Positions 1-8,366 of a DNA stretch of 64,000 nt are shown here, in pieces. The DNA is from Tissierella sp. (lineage in GTDB: Bacteria; Bacillota; Clostridia; Tissierellales; Tissierellaceae): NCBI RefSeq assembly GCF_031460495.1, contig NZ_JAVKTS010000002.1, positions 365,332-429,331 of the forward strand, given 5' to 3'. Each line of letters opens with the position of its first letter. Position 1 is the first letter of the stretch. A program made the translations under genes and the position numbers. Below the pieces are notes generated by a model. The model saw only the letters and a program-made list of their open reading frames with translations. It ran no database searches and was not told where the DNA came from.

Positions 1-2
1 CA

Positions 3-149
3 TTTCTAAGCAGACATGCTATCATGCATGGTGGAGATGTTGAATATGGTACTCCACATAACTATATAAAATTAATTTTGTTCTTTGATTTAGTATATGA
101 TAAATTAGCAAAAAAGCAGGAAAGTATTGATTCAATAATAACGAATTAG
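3..149 (+). CDS. C-terminal fragment of a HEPN-like protein (cut by window edge)
   Basis: This is the 3' end of a gene that begins left of the window; 48 codons are visible, open from the first bases and closed by TAG. The visible R-HAIM-H motif followed by a hydrophobic helix resembles the Rx4-6H motif at the C-terminus of HEPN (Apea-like) domains, a fold common among defence ribonucleases. The call rests on that one motif. It reads rightwards towards a coiled-coil gene in the accessory flank of the prophage. Confidence 0.45.
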   Translation, partial: FLSRHAIMHGGDVEYGTPHNYIKLILFFDLVYDKLAKKQESIDSIITN

Positions 150-164
150 AAGTTTAGAAATATC

Positions 165-192
165 GGAAAGAAGAGATTGTCCCTTCTTTTCC
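165..192 (+). terminator. Imperfect hairpin after the HEPN-like gene
   Basis: GGAAAGAAG at 165-173 can pair with CTTCTTTTCC at 183-192, with one bulged T. The hairpin lies 15 bases after the stop of the HEPN-like gene and upstream of the next start. No clean T-run follows, so termination is uncertain. Confidence 0.35.
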
Positions 193-235
193 AATATGGT
201 ATGGTAGAGATATAAAATAACAGGGGGAATTACCA

Positions 236-718
236 ATGGATAAATTTAATTTGGATAAATTGAGTGAGAGTATTGGTTTAGCGAGTAATAAAGTAAATAC
301 AATTCAGCAACATAATAAAGATACGGTAGAAGCAATAAGTAAAGCCAATAGAGAAAGAGTAGAACGAGAAAAAAGAAATATTGAATTACAAGAAACTATT
401 GTAGATCAAAACAATCAAACTATTAGAATGAAAGAAATGGAGTTAGACTTCTTAAAAGGTATGAGTGAAGATACTAGTCAAATAGTAAATTTAATTAAAA
501 ACTTAGAAGCTATAAATTTAGAAAATGGAAAAATTTCAGAAGAAAATTTATTGGAGATTCAACAAAAATTAGAGAAGATAGTAAAAAATACTGATAGTGA
601 AAGTATATATGAATTGTTTATTAATGAAGTAAAATCACAATTAGTAGAAAAAGGAGTAAATTATGGTTTACAGTTTATATTCACTGGATTAAAGACTATG
701 TTTGTCAAAGAAGAATAA
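236..718 (+). CDS. Coiled-coil protein with hydrophobic C-terminus, unknown
   Basis: This is a 160-residue protein of unknown function. An AGGGGG ribosome site lies eight bases before the ATG. Residues 25-75 are rich in E, R, K, Q and N in heptad-like spacing (a probable coiled coil). Residues 130-155 form an amphipathic or hydrophobic helix just before a short charged tail. The layout, a charged helical body with a hydrophobic end, recalls the unrelated gene at 33501. Being downstream of a HEPN-like gene at the prophage flank suggests an accessory or defence cassette, which is inference only. Confidence 0.7.
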   Translation: MDKFNLDKLSESIGLASNKVNTIQQHNKDTVEAISKANRERVEREKRNIELQETIVDQNNQTIRMKEMELDFLKGMSEDTSQIVNLIKNLEAINLENGKISEENLLEIQQKLEKIVKNTDSESIYELFINEVKSQLVEKGVNYGLQFIFTGLKTMFVKEE

Positions 719-1014
719 CTTGTTAATCATATTTTGAAATTTATTCAAGAAATCGGGAGATTATGGATAAATCTATTATAGGAAAATGGCAACAAATGGA
801 AAACCTAATTTAAGACATATGTTAGCCAATTATAGCTACTTCACGCACATAATAGACTATTAATATGAATACACATATAAAACCCTTACACAAGCCAAAA
901 TGAAAGCTAGTTTTATACTGGTTTTTTATTTACCCATTGTGATGGAAGAACTTGTCATAATTTATTGATAAAAACTTATTAATAGTGTAATATTATGACT
1001 AAGGGGGAAATCTT

Positions 1015-1359
1015 ATGACAATGTTAGGGATATTATTTATATTAAGTTCAGTTGTGCCATTTTATTTAGGATTTGATAAGTTATTGAATTATTCCAATAA
1101 CTACAATTCATCTTTAGATGCTAGCACAAGTTATTTAACAGCTGTGGAATCTGTAAATGCTTATGTAGGGGGAGACGCATACAATTATATAATTAATGCT
1201 AACTACTTCACGGGTTATATGGTATTGGGTTTGGCTTTAATTTTGATTGGTGGGATTATTTTAATTTGCAATCAAATTAAACAATCAAAAAATAATAACC
1301 ATAATCACTATACTCCTGAAGGAACAAGAATAATAGAAGGAAGATCTATTCAAGAATAA
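1015..1359 (+). CDS. Small two-helix membrane protein, unknown
   Basis: This is a 114-residue protein with a GGGGG ribosome site seven bases upstream of the ATG. A hydrophobic segment at residues 2-20 and a second at about 67-85 flank an external loop that contains AYVGGDAYNYIINANYFTGY. I have an impression of similar loops in small Firmicute membrane proteins but cannot name a characterised family. The C-terminal 25 residues are polar and Asn/His-rich and probably cytoplasmic. It is monocistronic as far as can be seen. Confidence 0.7.
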   Translation: MTMLGILFILSSVVPFYLGFDKLLNYSNNYNSSLDASTSYLTAVESVNAYVGGDAYNYIINANYFTGYMVLGLALILIGGIILICNQIKQSKNNNHNHYTPEGTRIIEGRSIQE

Positions 1360-1688
1360 TCTGGAGAAAGGAGGAGATGCATTATAGTAGGAAGTAGAAA
1401 AAATATAAGATACAATGAAGAAGAGACTAAACAATGGTTAGAGGAAAAGGCAAAAAATAAATAAGACCGTTGCAAGTTTGGCGACTGTACGGACTTATTT
1501 ATCACAACCCTTATTGTAGAGTTATATATGACACAATATATATGTTGTGTACTATAGTTTATATTGTAATACATATGATTGCAAATTGCAACGAATTTAT
1601 GACAAAATGCATTTTTTTGTAATACAGTATAGATAATTCAATATAACTTCTTTCGATTAAGGGGATTTAAAATTGAAAGGAGATTTTT
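1360..1688 (+). other. Gene-poor stretch with a possible ATT-start micro-ORF
   Basis: No ordinary gene is present in this 329-base stretch. An ideal ribosome site (AAAGGAGGAG) at about 1368-1377 is followed by an open frame at 1381-1464 that would start with ATT and encode 27 charged residues ending EEKAKNK. ATT is a very rare start, so this may be a decayed gene or a sequence change at its start. The remainder is AT-rich leader DNA of the next gene. Confidence 0.3.
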
Positions 1689-2024
1689 ATGAACAATTTG
1701 ATGAGAAAAGAATTAAATTTATATAGTCAAGAAGTGGCTAAAATGTTGAAAAGCAATCATTGTGAGATATTAAGAAAGTTAGAAGGTAGTAAAGATAGAA
1801 CTAATAATATGAACTATCAAGAAAAAGCTAAAGAATTGGCTAGAATAACTAGTAAAACTTTAGTGGATGAGTTTGTGCATAGTGCGATAATAGCACTTGA
1901 GATTTTCTCAATAGAAATAGAAAAAACCGATGATATTACTTGTACATTAGCATTTATCTTTCAAGCGGGAAAAATTGAAGGCACAAGAAAAGAGCGTGCT
2001 AGGAGGAAAGTTAAAAAAGAGTGA
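1689..2024 (+). CDS. Small basic prophage protein, unknown
   Basis: This is a 111-residue protein preceded by AAAGGAG six bases before the ATG. The N-terminal part (YSQEVAKMLKSNHCEILRKL) vaguely resembles the DNA-contacting start of Rha-type phage regulators. The end, GKIEGTRKERARRK, is the kind of basic tail seen on many small Firmicute phage proteins. Neither resemblance is enough for a function. It is separate from the next gene and probably part of the accessory flank. Confidence 0.6.
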   Translation: MNNLMRKELNLYSQEVAKMLKSNHCEILRKLEGSKDRTNNMNYQEKAKELARITSKTLVDEFVHSAIIALEIFSIEIEKTDDITCTLAFIFQAGKIEGTRKERARRKVKKE

Positions 2025-2128
2025 TAATAGGGTGAGATGCTCTTTATCTTCTCTCTAAAAACAAACTTATTTGTAAAAATATGGCATTGAGGTATAATAT
2101 AAGTGAATACACTCGGGGAGGAGATATT

Positions 2129-2698
2129 ATGTTTAAGAAACATAAGCAATTAATAATAGGATTCTTACTAGGAGCATTGGTATTTGGAATAGTTCCAGTA
2201 GGGGCAACAGTACAAGATTACTTACTAAAAAAATCAGAAGTTAAACTTATGGTAGATGGTCAAGAATTTACCAATAAAGATTTGCCAGTTTTATTAATGG
2301 AACCAGGATATAATTATATTCCTGCAGCAACTTTCAGGGAGATATGTGATAAATTAGGAGTAGGGTTTGAATATGTAGCAGATAAGAAAGAAATACAGAT
2401 TATTACTACTACTACTGAGAAAACGGATGAGATTGAAGGGAAGGTCGATATCGTGGAAAATGTTGTAAGAGATGGATACAATATAGTAGTTGAAAATGGA
2501 ATTGAATATGTACTACTAAGGGAAGTATTTGAAAAATTGTCTAAAGAGTATATGTTTCATGTTTTGTCGGACAAAACTATTAATTTTGAATATTTAGAAG
2601 AAATTTTAATTGAAAACATGCCATATAAAATAGTTGATAACAAAACATATGTGGAATATGAATATCTTACTAACAACATATTACCTTTAGTAAAATAA
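2129..2698 (+). CDS. Secreted protein with a copper-amine-oxidase-N-like domain
   Basis: This 189-residue protein starts at the ATG placed six bases after GGGGAGGAG; an earlier in-frame ATG has no ribosome site. A basic start (MFKKHK) and a hydrophobic run to about residue 28, ending GATVQ, form a signal peptide or anchor. The following segment, with a small beta motif (VKLMVDGQEF), YIPAATFREICDKLG and FEYV, looks like the copper amine oxidase N-terminal domain of clostridial surface proteins. A ligand cannot be inferred. The gene converges on the tail operon and ends at a shared terminator. Confidence 0.7.
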   Translation: MFKKHKQLIIGFLLGALVFGIVPVGATVQDYLLKKSEVKLMVDGQEFTNKDLPVLLMEPGYNYIPAATFREICDKLGVGFEYVADKKEIQIITTTTEKTDEIEGKVDIVENVVRDGYNIVVENGIEYVLLREVFEKLSKEYMFHVLSDKTINFEYLEEILIENMPYKIVDNKTYVEYEYLTNNILPLVK

Positions 2699-2705
2699 AA
2701 TTAAC

Positions 2706-2722
2706 GGGAGCGATTAGCTCCC
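2706..2722. terminator. Bidirectional terminator between convergent genes
   Basis: GGGAGC at 2706-2711 pairs with GCTCCC at 2717-2722 around a five-base loop. ATTTTTAA follows on the plus strand, and AATTTTATTT follows on the minus strand. It separates the rightward secreted-protein gene from the end of the leftward phage late operon. Confidence 0.8.
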
Positions 2723-2726
2723 ATTT

Positions 2727-4595
2727 TTAATTAATTAGTGTTATAATACCACCCGATACATATACAATTTTCCCATCTGCGGTTTCAAAGGAATCATAAG
2801 CTGCACCACTAACCTCAAGTCCTCCCCTAACAAGTATTCCACCGTTAGGATCCAGTACAGTCAAACTTGTTTCATCCCATGTGTTAAAGAAAATTCCCTG
2901 GTCAAAAGTGGTTGCATTCATGTAAAGATTTTTTCCAATATTTGCATTAGTAGTAACATCAATAGTAGAATCAGAAATAATTCTACCTCCAGTAATTGTT
3001 CCACCAATAATATTAGGACTTTCAATCCTAGTAGAATCAATATAAGTAGATTTAATATATCCAGGTACATAAGGGATATCATCTAAATAAGCTAAGTCAT
3101 TAGGCTTTCCATTAACATTACCCCAACTAATGTAAGCATTAGGCCCCATAGTAACATTAGTGCCTACAATTAATTCTTCTATTTTAGCGGTAGTAATCGT
3201 AGCATTCGCAATCTTACCACCAGTGATAGTCAAGTTAGCAATATGACTATTGGTAATAGCAAGGTTATCAATTTTTGCACCACTAATAGCTAGGTTGGCA
3301 ATCTTATCTGAAGTTATGGACAAATTTTCAATGTGATTGCTCTTAATAGCTAAATTAGCAATCTTATCAGAAGTTATAGAAAGCTTTTGAATATGATTGG
3401 TACCAATAGTTAAATCCTCAATACTGTGTCCACTGAACTTACCGTTGCCATTGAATTTCCCATCAATAAATTGGGTAGTACCAAACGAAGCTTTCAATTG
3501 TTCAATTAATCTTTCCTCAGGATCCCCAATATCTAGTTCGCATTCCCAAGGCTTAAACAAGTTATATTTATGTCTAATAATACGAGGTCTAGGGCTATCA
3601 GGAGCAATATCTGGGTCAATAATATCAATCATATCCCCAAGGGAGTAATTCTCATGAGAATATTCAGGAAGAACACGAATATCAACTAACTGTACCTTGT
3701 ATAAATATCTAGGTCTACAAATTAATGATAATTCAGCTTGGGCCTTTTCCAACAGTTCAGATTGATTGTATATATCTTGATTCTTATAGATTCCTACATA
3801 TTCCCTAGATGTATAACTATTGTTGGTTATATATTTAATACCACCATTTACTGCAGCTATATCCAAATCATCATGACCAAAGGAGTAGAGTTTAGTTACA
3901 ATCTTATTTGATTGAGTTCTGGTAATATGCTTTAAGTTCTTTTTATATCTAACTTGGAATCCAGTATAATTTTGCCACTTGCCAGCATCCCTCAAATGGA
4001 CAATTTTATTTACACTATCAAATAGAAGATAGCCACCCCATATCTCTTGTACCTTTTTAATAAGTCCTAATCGGCTTTCTTTTTCAGATTCAATATCTCT
4101 TATACCATCTACATCAACAGTACCCAAAGTCCATCCAGTACCTTGTAGAATTGCGTATAAAGCATGGGCAGCAGTCCCAACAGGGTAACGACCACCAGAT
4201 AAGTTAGAGCCGCCACCAACGATTATTACAGCCAAATCAGCAGGAGGGCGTGCGGTAGGGTCATTGGATATAGAAGGTTCAACATAATCTGTGTCAAGTT
4301 CATACCATTTCTCAACTGCCATAACTTTAGTCCAGAGTGTATTTTTATCATCCCTAACAATATCCATAGCTTCATCTTTACGAATGATATAAACTTTATT
4401 ACCAGCATGTATTTCACATTCAGGAGTAATTTCATTTATTTTTTCAGAAGTAGCAGGCAAGGAAAATTCAAGAGTAGATTCTCCATTAAGTCTAACATCA
4501 GGATAAACATCTTTAAGGCCGTCAGCTTTAGGCGATAAAAAAGCTACTGTTTTGCCAGTAACATTAGTTATTTTTATATTTTTAGGTATTTGCAT
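2727..4595 (-). CDS. Tail-associated endopeptidase/receptor-tip protein (Tal-like)
   Basis: This is a 622-residue protein of the siphophage Tal type, the tip protein below Dit that contacts the cell and often carries lytic activity. The start was chosen at MQIPKN because AAGGTGA precedes it; a longer form would overlap the Dit gene. The first 350 residues have the mixed beta pattern of prophage tail endopeptidases (Tal/Gp44 family). Residues about 395-475 hold eight decapeptide repeats, probably a beta-helical stalk. The C-terminal 150 residues resemble fibre heads. It is the last gene of the late operon. No catalytic residue can be named with confidence. Confidence 0.8.
   Translation of the reverse strand: MQIPKNIKITNVTGKTVAFLSPKADGLKDVYPDVRLNGESTLEFSLPATSEKINEITPECEIHAGNKVYIIRKDEAMDIVRDDKNTLWTKVMAVEKWYELDTDYVEPSISNDPTARPPADLAVIIVGGGSNLSGGRYPVGTAAHALYAILQGTGWTLGTVDVDGIRDIESEKESRLGLIKKVQEIWGGYLLFDSVNKIVHLRDAGKWQNYTGFQVRYKKNLKHITRTQSNKIVTKLYSFGHDDLDIAAVNGGIKYITNNSYTSREYVGIYKNQDIYNQSELLEKAQAELSLICRPRYLYKVQLVDIRVLPEYSHENYSLGDMIDIIDPDIAPDSPRPRIIRHKYNLFKPWECELDIGDPEERLIEQLKASFGTTQFIDGKFNGNGKFSGHSIEDLTIGTNHIQKLSITSDKIANLAIKSNHIENLSITSDKIANLAISGAKIDNLAITNSHIANLTITGGKIANATITTAKIEELIVGTNVTMGPNAYISWGNVNGKPNDLAYLDDIPYVPGYIKSTYIDSTRIESPNIIGGTITGGRIISDSTIDVTTNANIGKNLYMNATTFDQGIFFNTWDETSLTVLDPNGGILVRGGLEVSGAAYDSFETADGKIVYVSGGIITLIN
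3176..3415 (-). repeat. Eight 30-bp coding repeats in the tail-tip gene
   Basis: Each unit encodes ten residues with the pattern L-S/T-I-x4-K/H-I-x-N, for example LSITSDKIAN (twice, exactly), LAIKSNHIEN and LTITGGKIAN. Spacing is strictly ten residues over eight units. Such short hydrophobic-period repeats usually build a triple beta-helix or coiled stalk in trimeric fibres. The two identical LSITSDKIAN units suggest fairly recent duplication. Confidence 0.85.
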
Positions 4596-4608
4596 AAAAT
4601 CACCTTCT

Positions 4609-5673
4609 TTATATCCATTTGTCACGCCATTTTATCGTTACATTACTAGGTGCAGTTACAGAAGTTTCTCCAGGAAAGAGTAGGGGAAAAGCTTCATTAT
4701 AATTAGCCATAGCATTAGTAGAGCCAATCTTTGCAGTTTGTTTTTCGGTATCAATGATTAATTTCTGCCCACTAGGAATAGTTCCAGTATAGGATAAAGA
4801 TTTACCACCAATAGTTAGTGTAGGGTTAGTAGTAGGGCCTGATATTTCAATAATTAATCCAGTTTCAAAAGTACCTTCATTGATAAGGGAACCACTACCA
4901 ATTAAAGATTTTTCAAAACTTCCAATAATAAATGGATTACTCATTTTGAATGGTAATACAAATTGGAACCAAGTAGGATGATTAGTTATATCAATTTTGC
5001 CTGAATACTTTACCATATAGGTTTTTTCTACATCATCAGAAAATATTAGTGTTTTATAACCTTTAGTAGGATTGAGGTAATTAGCGAATAACCGTTGTAG
5101 ATGTGACTTTTCAAGCGGGGAATAACCCTCTTTTGTAACAACATGAAGTTCCAATGGTCTAGCCTTGAATTCAGTTCCAAAATCTAACTCCCCATGTCTA
5201 CCAGGTATTTCTTCTGTATTATCTCTAGTAGAAGGAAGGAGTTCGAATCTGCTATCATTAGTGACCAATACACCTAACGGATGGAGTATATTGTTTGAAT
5301 CAATAACAAAGAAAGCACCAGCAATACTAATATCAGAATCATTACCAATACCAGAATCTGAAACATTCAAATTTGCCATTATAGATAATAATTCATTTCC
5401 TATAGCAGAATCTGATACATTTAGATTGTTTATAATTGAAATTGCATCATCTGATGAGGTAGAGTTGTCTAATATATCGATAGTAGCGACTAAGGATATT
5501 AATTCATCAGAGATAGCGGTATCTAAAATATCAATATTTGCTAATATATCTTTAATATCATCAATCCCAGAGCCATTGTCTAAAATAATAATCGTAAAAG
5601 GCCCAGAATTATAATTTGCTCCACCATCAGTAAGTTTTTTATTGTATATTCGATTTGAATTGTAATTTGCCAT
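4609..5673 (-). CDS. Distal tail protein (Dit-like) with N-terminal repeat extension
   Basis: This is a 354-residue protein with a GGTG ribosome site before the ATG. From about residue 125 it fits siphophage distal tail proteins: R-x-GRHGELDFGTEF, then ANYLNP and a late beta domain with TLTIGGKSLSYTG. Dit hexamers join the tail tube to the tip. The first 120 residues are unusual: acidic, low-complexity units such as NIDILDTAISDELISL and NLNVSDSAIGNELLSI repeat about six times. It lies 13 bases upstream of the Tal start and forms the tail-tip pair with it. Confidence 0.8.
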   Translation of the reverse strand: MANYNSNRIYNKKLTDGGANYNSGPFTIIILDNGSGIDDIKDILANIDILDTAISDELISLVATIDILDNSTSSDDAISIINNLNVSDSAIGNELLSIMANLNVSDSGIGNDSDISIAGAFFVIDSNNILHPLGVLVTNDSRFELLPSTRDNTEEIPGRHGELDFGTEFKARPLELHVVTKEGYSPLEKSHLQRLFANYLNPTKGYKTLIFSDDVEKTYMVKYSGKIDITNHPTWFQFVLPFKMSNPFIIGSFEKSLIGSGSLINEGTFETGLIIEISGPTTNPTLTIGGKSLSYTGTIPSGQKLIIDTEKQTAKIGSTNAMANYNEAFPLLFPGETSVTAPSNVTIKWRDKWI

Positions 5674-5792
5674 TTTATCACCTTCAATTTTACTTTAATT
5701 TTAAGCTATGAATATTATGTCGAATATTGCGGTCAAAAGATAAAGATTCACATGATTTTTTGTAGTAATATAGATATCAAGGGGGTGAAATT

Positions 5793-5987
5793 ATGAGTAA
5801 AGGGAATAATCTTAAACCAGGTCAAAAAGTTCCAGCCTCAGGACAGTATGAGGTAGTAGGACCTCGTGGAGGGAAAACAGGAAAAGAAGTTACTTCTGTA
5901 AAAGGTGAATCATTGCCTCCAACACAAAAGCCAGGCCAAAAATACAATTTGGTTGACCCTACTAAAAATAAGTCTGGAAAACTTTAA
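5793..5987 (+). CDS. YjzC-like small protein
   Basis: This is a 64-residue protein on the strand opposite to the late operon, with a GGGGGTG site seven bases before the ATG. LKPGQKVPASGQYEVVGPRG and a second PGQKYNLVD half match the general pattern of the small YjzC-like proteins of bacilli and clostridia, whose function is unknown. It has its own terminator and sits between tail genes, so it is best read as a moron gene carried by the phage. Confidence 0.75.
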   Translation: MSKGNNLKPGQKVPASGQYEVVGPRGGKTGKEVTSVKGESLPPTQKPGQKYNLVDPTKNKSGKL

Positions 5988-5992
5988 TGCCT

Positions 5993-6029
5993 AACAAATA
6001 GCCCTATTAGTAAATCTGGGCTATTTGTT
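5993..6029 (+). terminator. Terminator of the YjzC-like gene
   Basis: AACAAATAGCCC at 5993-6004 pairs perfectly over 12 bases with GGGCTATTTGTT at 6018-6029, five bases after the stop codon. The T-rich 3' arm of the stem supports rho-independent termination. Confidence 0.8.
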
Positions 6030-6116
6030 TATGGTATATAGAATCTCCTAATATTTTGTATTAAAAAGAACCTACCTTAAGTAAGCTCTTTCTTTTAATT
6101 TTTAATGTTCTTGACT

Positions 6117-6671
6117 CTAACATTTTATCCATTTGATTCTTGACATGAGTTCTTTTTTACGCTTATTAGCAACCTCATTATCAGTACGCCTTAAACAAAT
6201 AATATTTTTAGCTTCCAAACATTCATCTTTCTGATTTGTCGAGCTTGCTTGAAGAGCAGAATTTATTGTGCAGTAATTTATATTGTAATCTTTAAAATTA
6301 ATGTCACCTCTTACCCTGCAACTTAAAGTAAGTTTTAATGATTCCTCCAATGATGGATTATCAATGTCTTTAAACCCATCAGTTTCTCCCCAATGTTTTA
6401 AAACATATTCTATTTCATCATAATCTGGTTCTAATTTTGATTCTCCTATATCTATACAGAAAACAATCAACCTTTCAGTTTCATCAGTTAATACTGCTGT
6501 TTTATTGCCATAATATACTGCTCGAACAAAATCATTTGTTAAATAAACATATCCTTCTGTTGTTGGAAACATGTGCTCTGAATCATATACTTTATCTGCA
6601 TATCTGCTAATATTTAGACCCTTTAAAATTTCCAAACCTCTTTTCTCCGAAGTTCCATGGTACAATATCAT
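6117..6671 (-). CDS. Putative ADP-ribosyltransferase-fold protein
   Basis: This is a 184-residue protein; the start at MILYHGTS is set by GGGGGAG five bases upstream. The opening YHGTS, followed by a glycine-rich helix and later GYVYLTNDFVRAVYYGN, resembles the substrate-binding core of small ADP-ribosyltransferase-like families. The usual catalytic glutamate is not obvious; candidates lie in EPDYDEIEY. A substrate is unknown. It breaks the late operon between the fibre-type genes and Dit, beside an opposite-strand YjzC-like gene, so it is probably a moron with a toxin, immunity or exclusion role (inference). Confidence 0.5.
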   Translation of the reverse strand: MILYHGTSEKRGLEILKGLNISRYADKVYDSEHMFPTTEGYVYLTNDFVRAVYYGNKTAVLTDETERLIVFCIDIGESKLEPDYDEIEYVLKHWGETDGFKDIDNPSLEESLKLTLSCRVRGDINFKDYNINYCTINSALQASSTNQKDECLEAKNIICLRRTDNEVANKRKKELMSRIKWIKC

Positions 6672-6764
6672 ATTTTCTCCCCCTATTGATAACAATTATA
6701 TATATAACTACTATCGGAGATTATTGTAATTAAAATAGATTAATAAAGTAAATATTATAATTTT

Positions 6765-6797
6765 ACCTAAAGGGAATAGAAAACATACCCTTTAGGT
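6765..6797. repeat. Perfect 10-bp inverted repeat
   Basis: ACCTAAAGGG at 6765-6774 is matched by CCCTTTAGGT at 6788-6797, loop 13 bases. It lies between the ADP-ribosyltransferase-like gene and the small gene at 6842. Neither strand has a clean T-run after it, so it may be a weak terminator of the fibre segment or a processing hairpin. Confidence 0.6.
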
Positions 6798-6841
6798 GTT
6801 AGTGTAAAGCTATTTAGTTCGCATAAGAAACCTTATCTTCA

Positions 6842-7015
6842 TTAAACTGTCGGATTCCACTTCTCTAATAATGCCGCTAATTTGCCTCTTTTTTCTAACT
6901 CTGCTTCTGTTTTCTGTCTTAACTCAAATACATCAGGAACTAACTTTATTCCTAGTATATTCTCTCTAGTTGCTCTTTCTCCCATTTCACATAAATCTGC
7001 ATATAATATATCCAT
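6842..7015 (-). CDS. Small phage protein, unknown
   Basis: This 57-residue protein begins MDILYADLCEMGERATREN, ends EKWNPTV, and is mostly helical. An AGGAGGA site lies within the end of the preceding gene, whose TAA stop directly abuts this ATG. The position resembles the small XkdX-type genes that follow tail fibres in other phages, but the sequence does not match that family. Confidence 0.65.
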   Translation of the reverse strand: MDILYADLCEMGERATRENILGIKLVPDVFELRQKTEAELEKRGKLAALLEKWNPTV

Positions 7016-7279
7016 TTACATTCCTCCTAAAAGTTCTAATATAGCTTCAAACTGTTCTGCTTGTGATATTTTGAGTTTATCTACTTCACTTAATGACGGA
7101 ACCCATCCCACTTCTCGCCATCCATGGTCTTCACTATACTCAAATTCACGATCTTCAATTATTGCTCCATCAGGAATTGGGTTTTTAGATACTTGTTCAC
7201 CATTGATCTCAATATATTGATACTCCCATTCTCCAATATTAATTACATTGCCATTTAGCACAACGCAAGGCTTCATCAT
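7016..7279 (-). CDS. Small tail-region protein, unknown
   Basis: This is an 87-residue acidic protein starting MMKPCVVLNGNVINIGEWEY. The start codon overlaps the fibre-gene stop as ATGA, which decides the start and implies translational coupling. The N-terminal half is beta-rich with several Trp/Tyr; the C-terminal 35 residues form a helix. Such proteins are common directly after fibre genes and may be fibre assembly factors, but this is positional inference. Confidence 0.7.
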   Translation of the reverse strand: MMKPCVVLNGNVINIGEWEYQYIEINGEQVSKNPIPDGAIIEDREFEYSEDHGWREVGWVPSLSEVDKLKISQAEQFEAILELLGGM

Positions 7280-8352
7280 ACTATTTGCACCGCCTTCCAA
7301 CCTGTATTACCATTTCCCATTGTTTTAAGATATAATTCACCAGTGTCAATTCTACACCTTGTAGAGCCTATCTTAGCAGCAACAGCTCCTTCAGGGCTTC
7401 CACTCACTTCTCCATGAGTAGTGCCTGTGAGTAGGGTATATACCCCGGTAGCCATATCATATTGATAAACTTGCGTCAAAGCTTCATTATAAATCCTCAC
7501 TAATGTACTAGCAGTTCCTAAATAAAATACCCCTGGAGATGTTGTTGTTCTTTCTATTTTTAATTGGGTAGTCCCGCTAGATTGCTGGATAGCAAGTTGA
7601 CCAGAAAGAGTACCGCCTTGAAGACTTAATCTGCTGGCAATACGCGTCTTCAAAGTATCAGGAGAAATCGCCTTAGTCGTTTCAATTCCTTCTACAACCT
7701 CAGTAGTTGTTGCGAATTGAACATGCCCTATGTCATCCTGTGTCGCCATATCTGCCTCATGCGTCGTTAAATTATTATATACTTCATTCAAAGCTAGTAC
7801 TAAATCGGTTTTTTCTTCAGTATCTAAATTTTCTGTATTACCTACTTTAGATATTAAGTTTAATATGCTATCTGCATTTCCTTTTACAGTTTCATAAATT
7901 CGACCTACACCAGCTAGGCTTTCAATTGACTCTTTATTGTTTTGGTTTTTTAGTTTTTCTTCATCTGTATAATCGTTAGTAGATAACTGCTTTCCTTCAA
8001 TCTTTTTAGTGTAAGTTGCATCAGCAGTTAATACATCAGTTTCTAAAATAGGAGTAGTGAATATGACAGCTCCACCACCATAGTCAATCTCAAAATCATT
8101 TGTAATGATAATCCCATTTTTCTTTACAATTGGAGTAGGTGAGAGAAGCCAATTTCTTTTTCCCTCTTGAGCTTGATATATCCTACACCTATCATCGTTT
8201 GATATAAAAACTTCTAATAAAGGTATATCCGATTCAGCAAGATACTCCATTCCAATAGATTCTTCAAGTTTCCTAACAGCTTCTTGCAATCCAGAAATAT
8301 GAGGGGAGATTATCTCCCCAGTTTTAGGGTCTTGCCAATTTGTTTTAGCCAA
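7276..8352 (-). CDS. Tail fibre protein
   Basis: This is a 358-residue protein using a TTG start behind GGTGGTGAT. Residues 202-239 (GHVQFATT, then EGIETTKAISPDTL) are the characteristic spacer motif of phage tail fibres and collar proteins. Residues 240-290 look like a fibre shaft entry and the end (GNTGWKAVQ) like a trimer cap. It probably binds a surface receptor. It is coupled by overlap to the 7016 gene and follows the 8367 gene by 14 bases. Confidence 0.75.
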   Translation of the reverse strand: MAKTNWQDPKTGEIISPHISGLQEAVRKLEESIGMEYLAESDIPLLEVFISNDDRCRIYQAQEGKRNWLLSPTPIVKKNGIIITNDFEIDYGGGAVIFTTPILETDVLTADATYTKKIEGKQLSTNDYTDEEKLKNQNNKESIESLAGVGRIYETVKGNADSILNLISKVGNTENLDTEEKTDLVLALNEVYNNLTTHEADMATQDDIGHVQFATTTEVVEGIETTKAISPDTLKTRIASRLSLQGGTLSGQLAIQQSSGTTQLKIERTTTSPGVFYLGTASTLVRIYNEALTQVYQYDMATGVYTLLTGTTHGEVSGSPEGAVAAKIGSTRCRIDTGELYLKTMGNGNTGWKAVQIV

Positions 8353-8366
8353 TTAAATCACCACCA

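Noticed and set aside
6006-6116. Additional leftward terminator between YjzC-like and ART-like genes
   Set aside because: Besides the YjzC hairpin only AT-rich unpaired DNA is seen.
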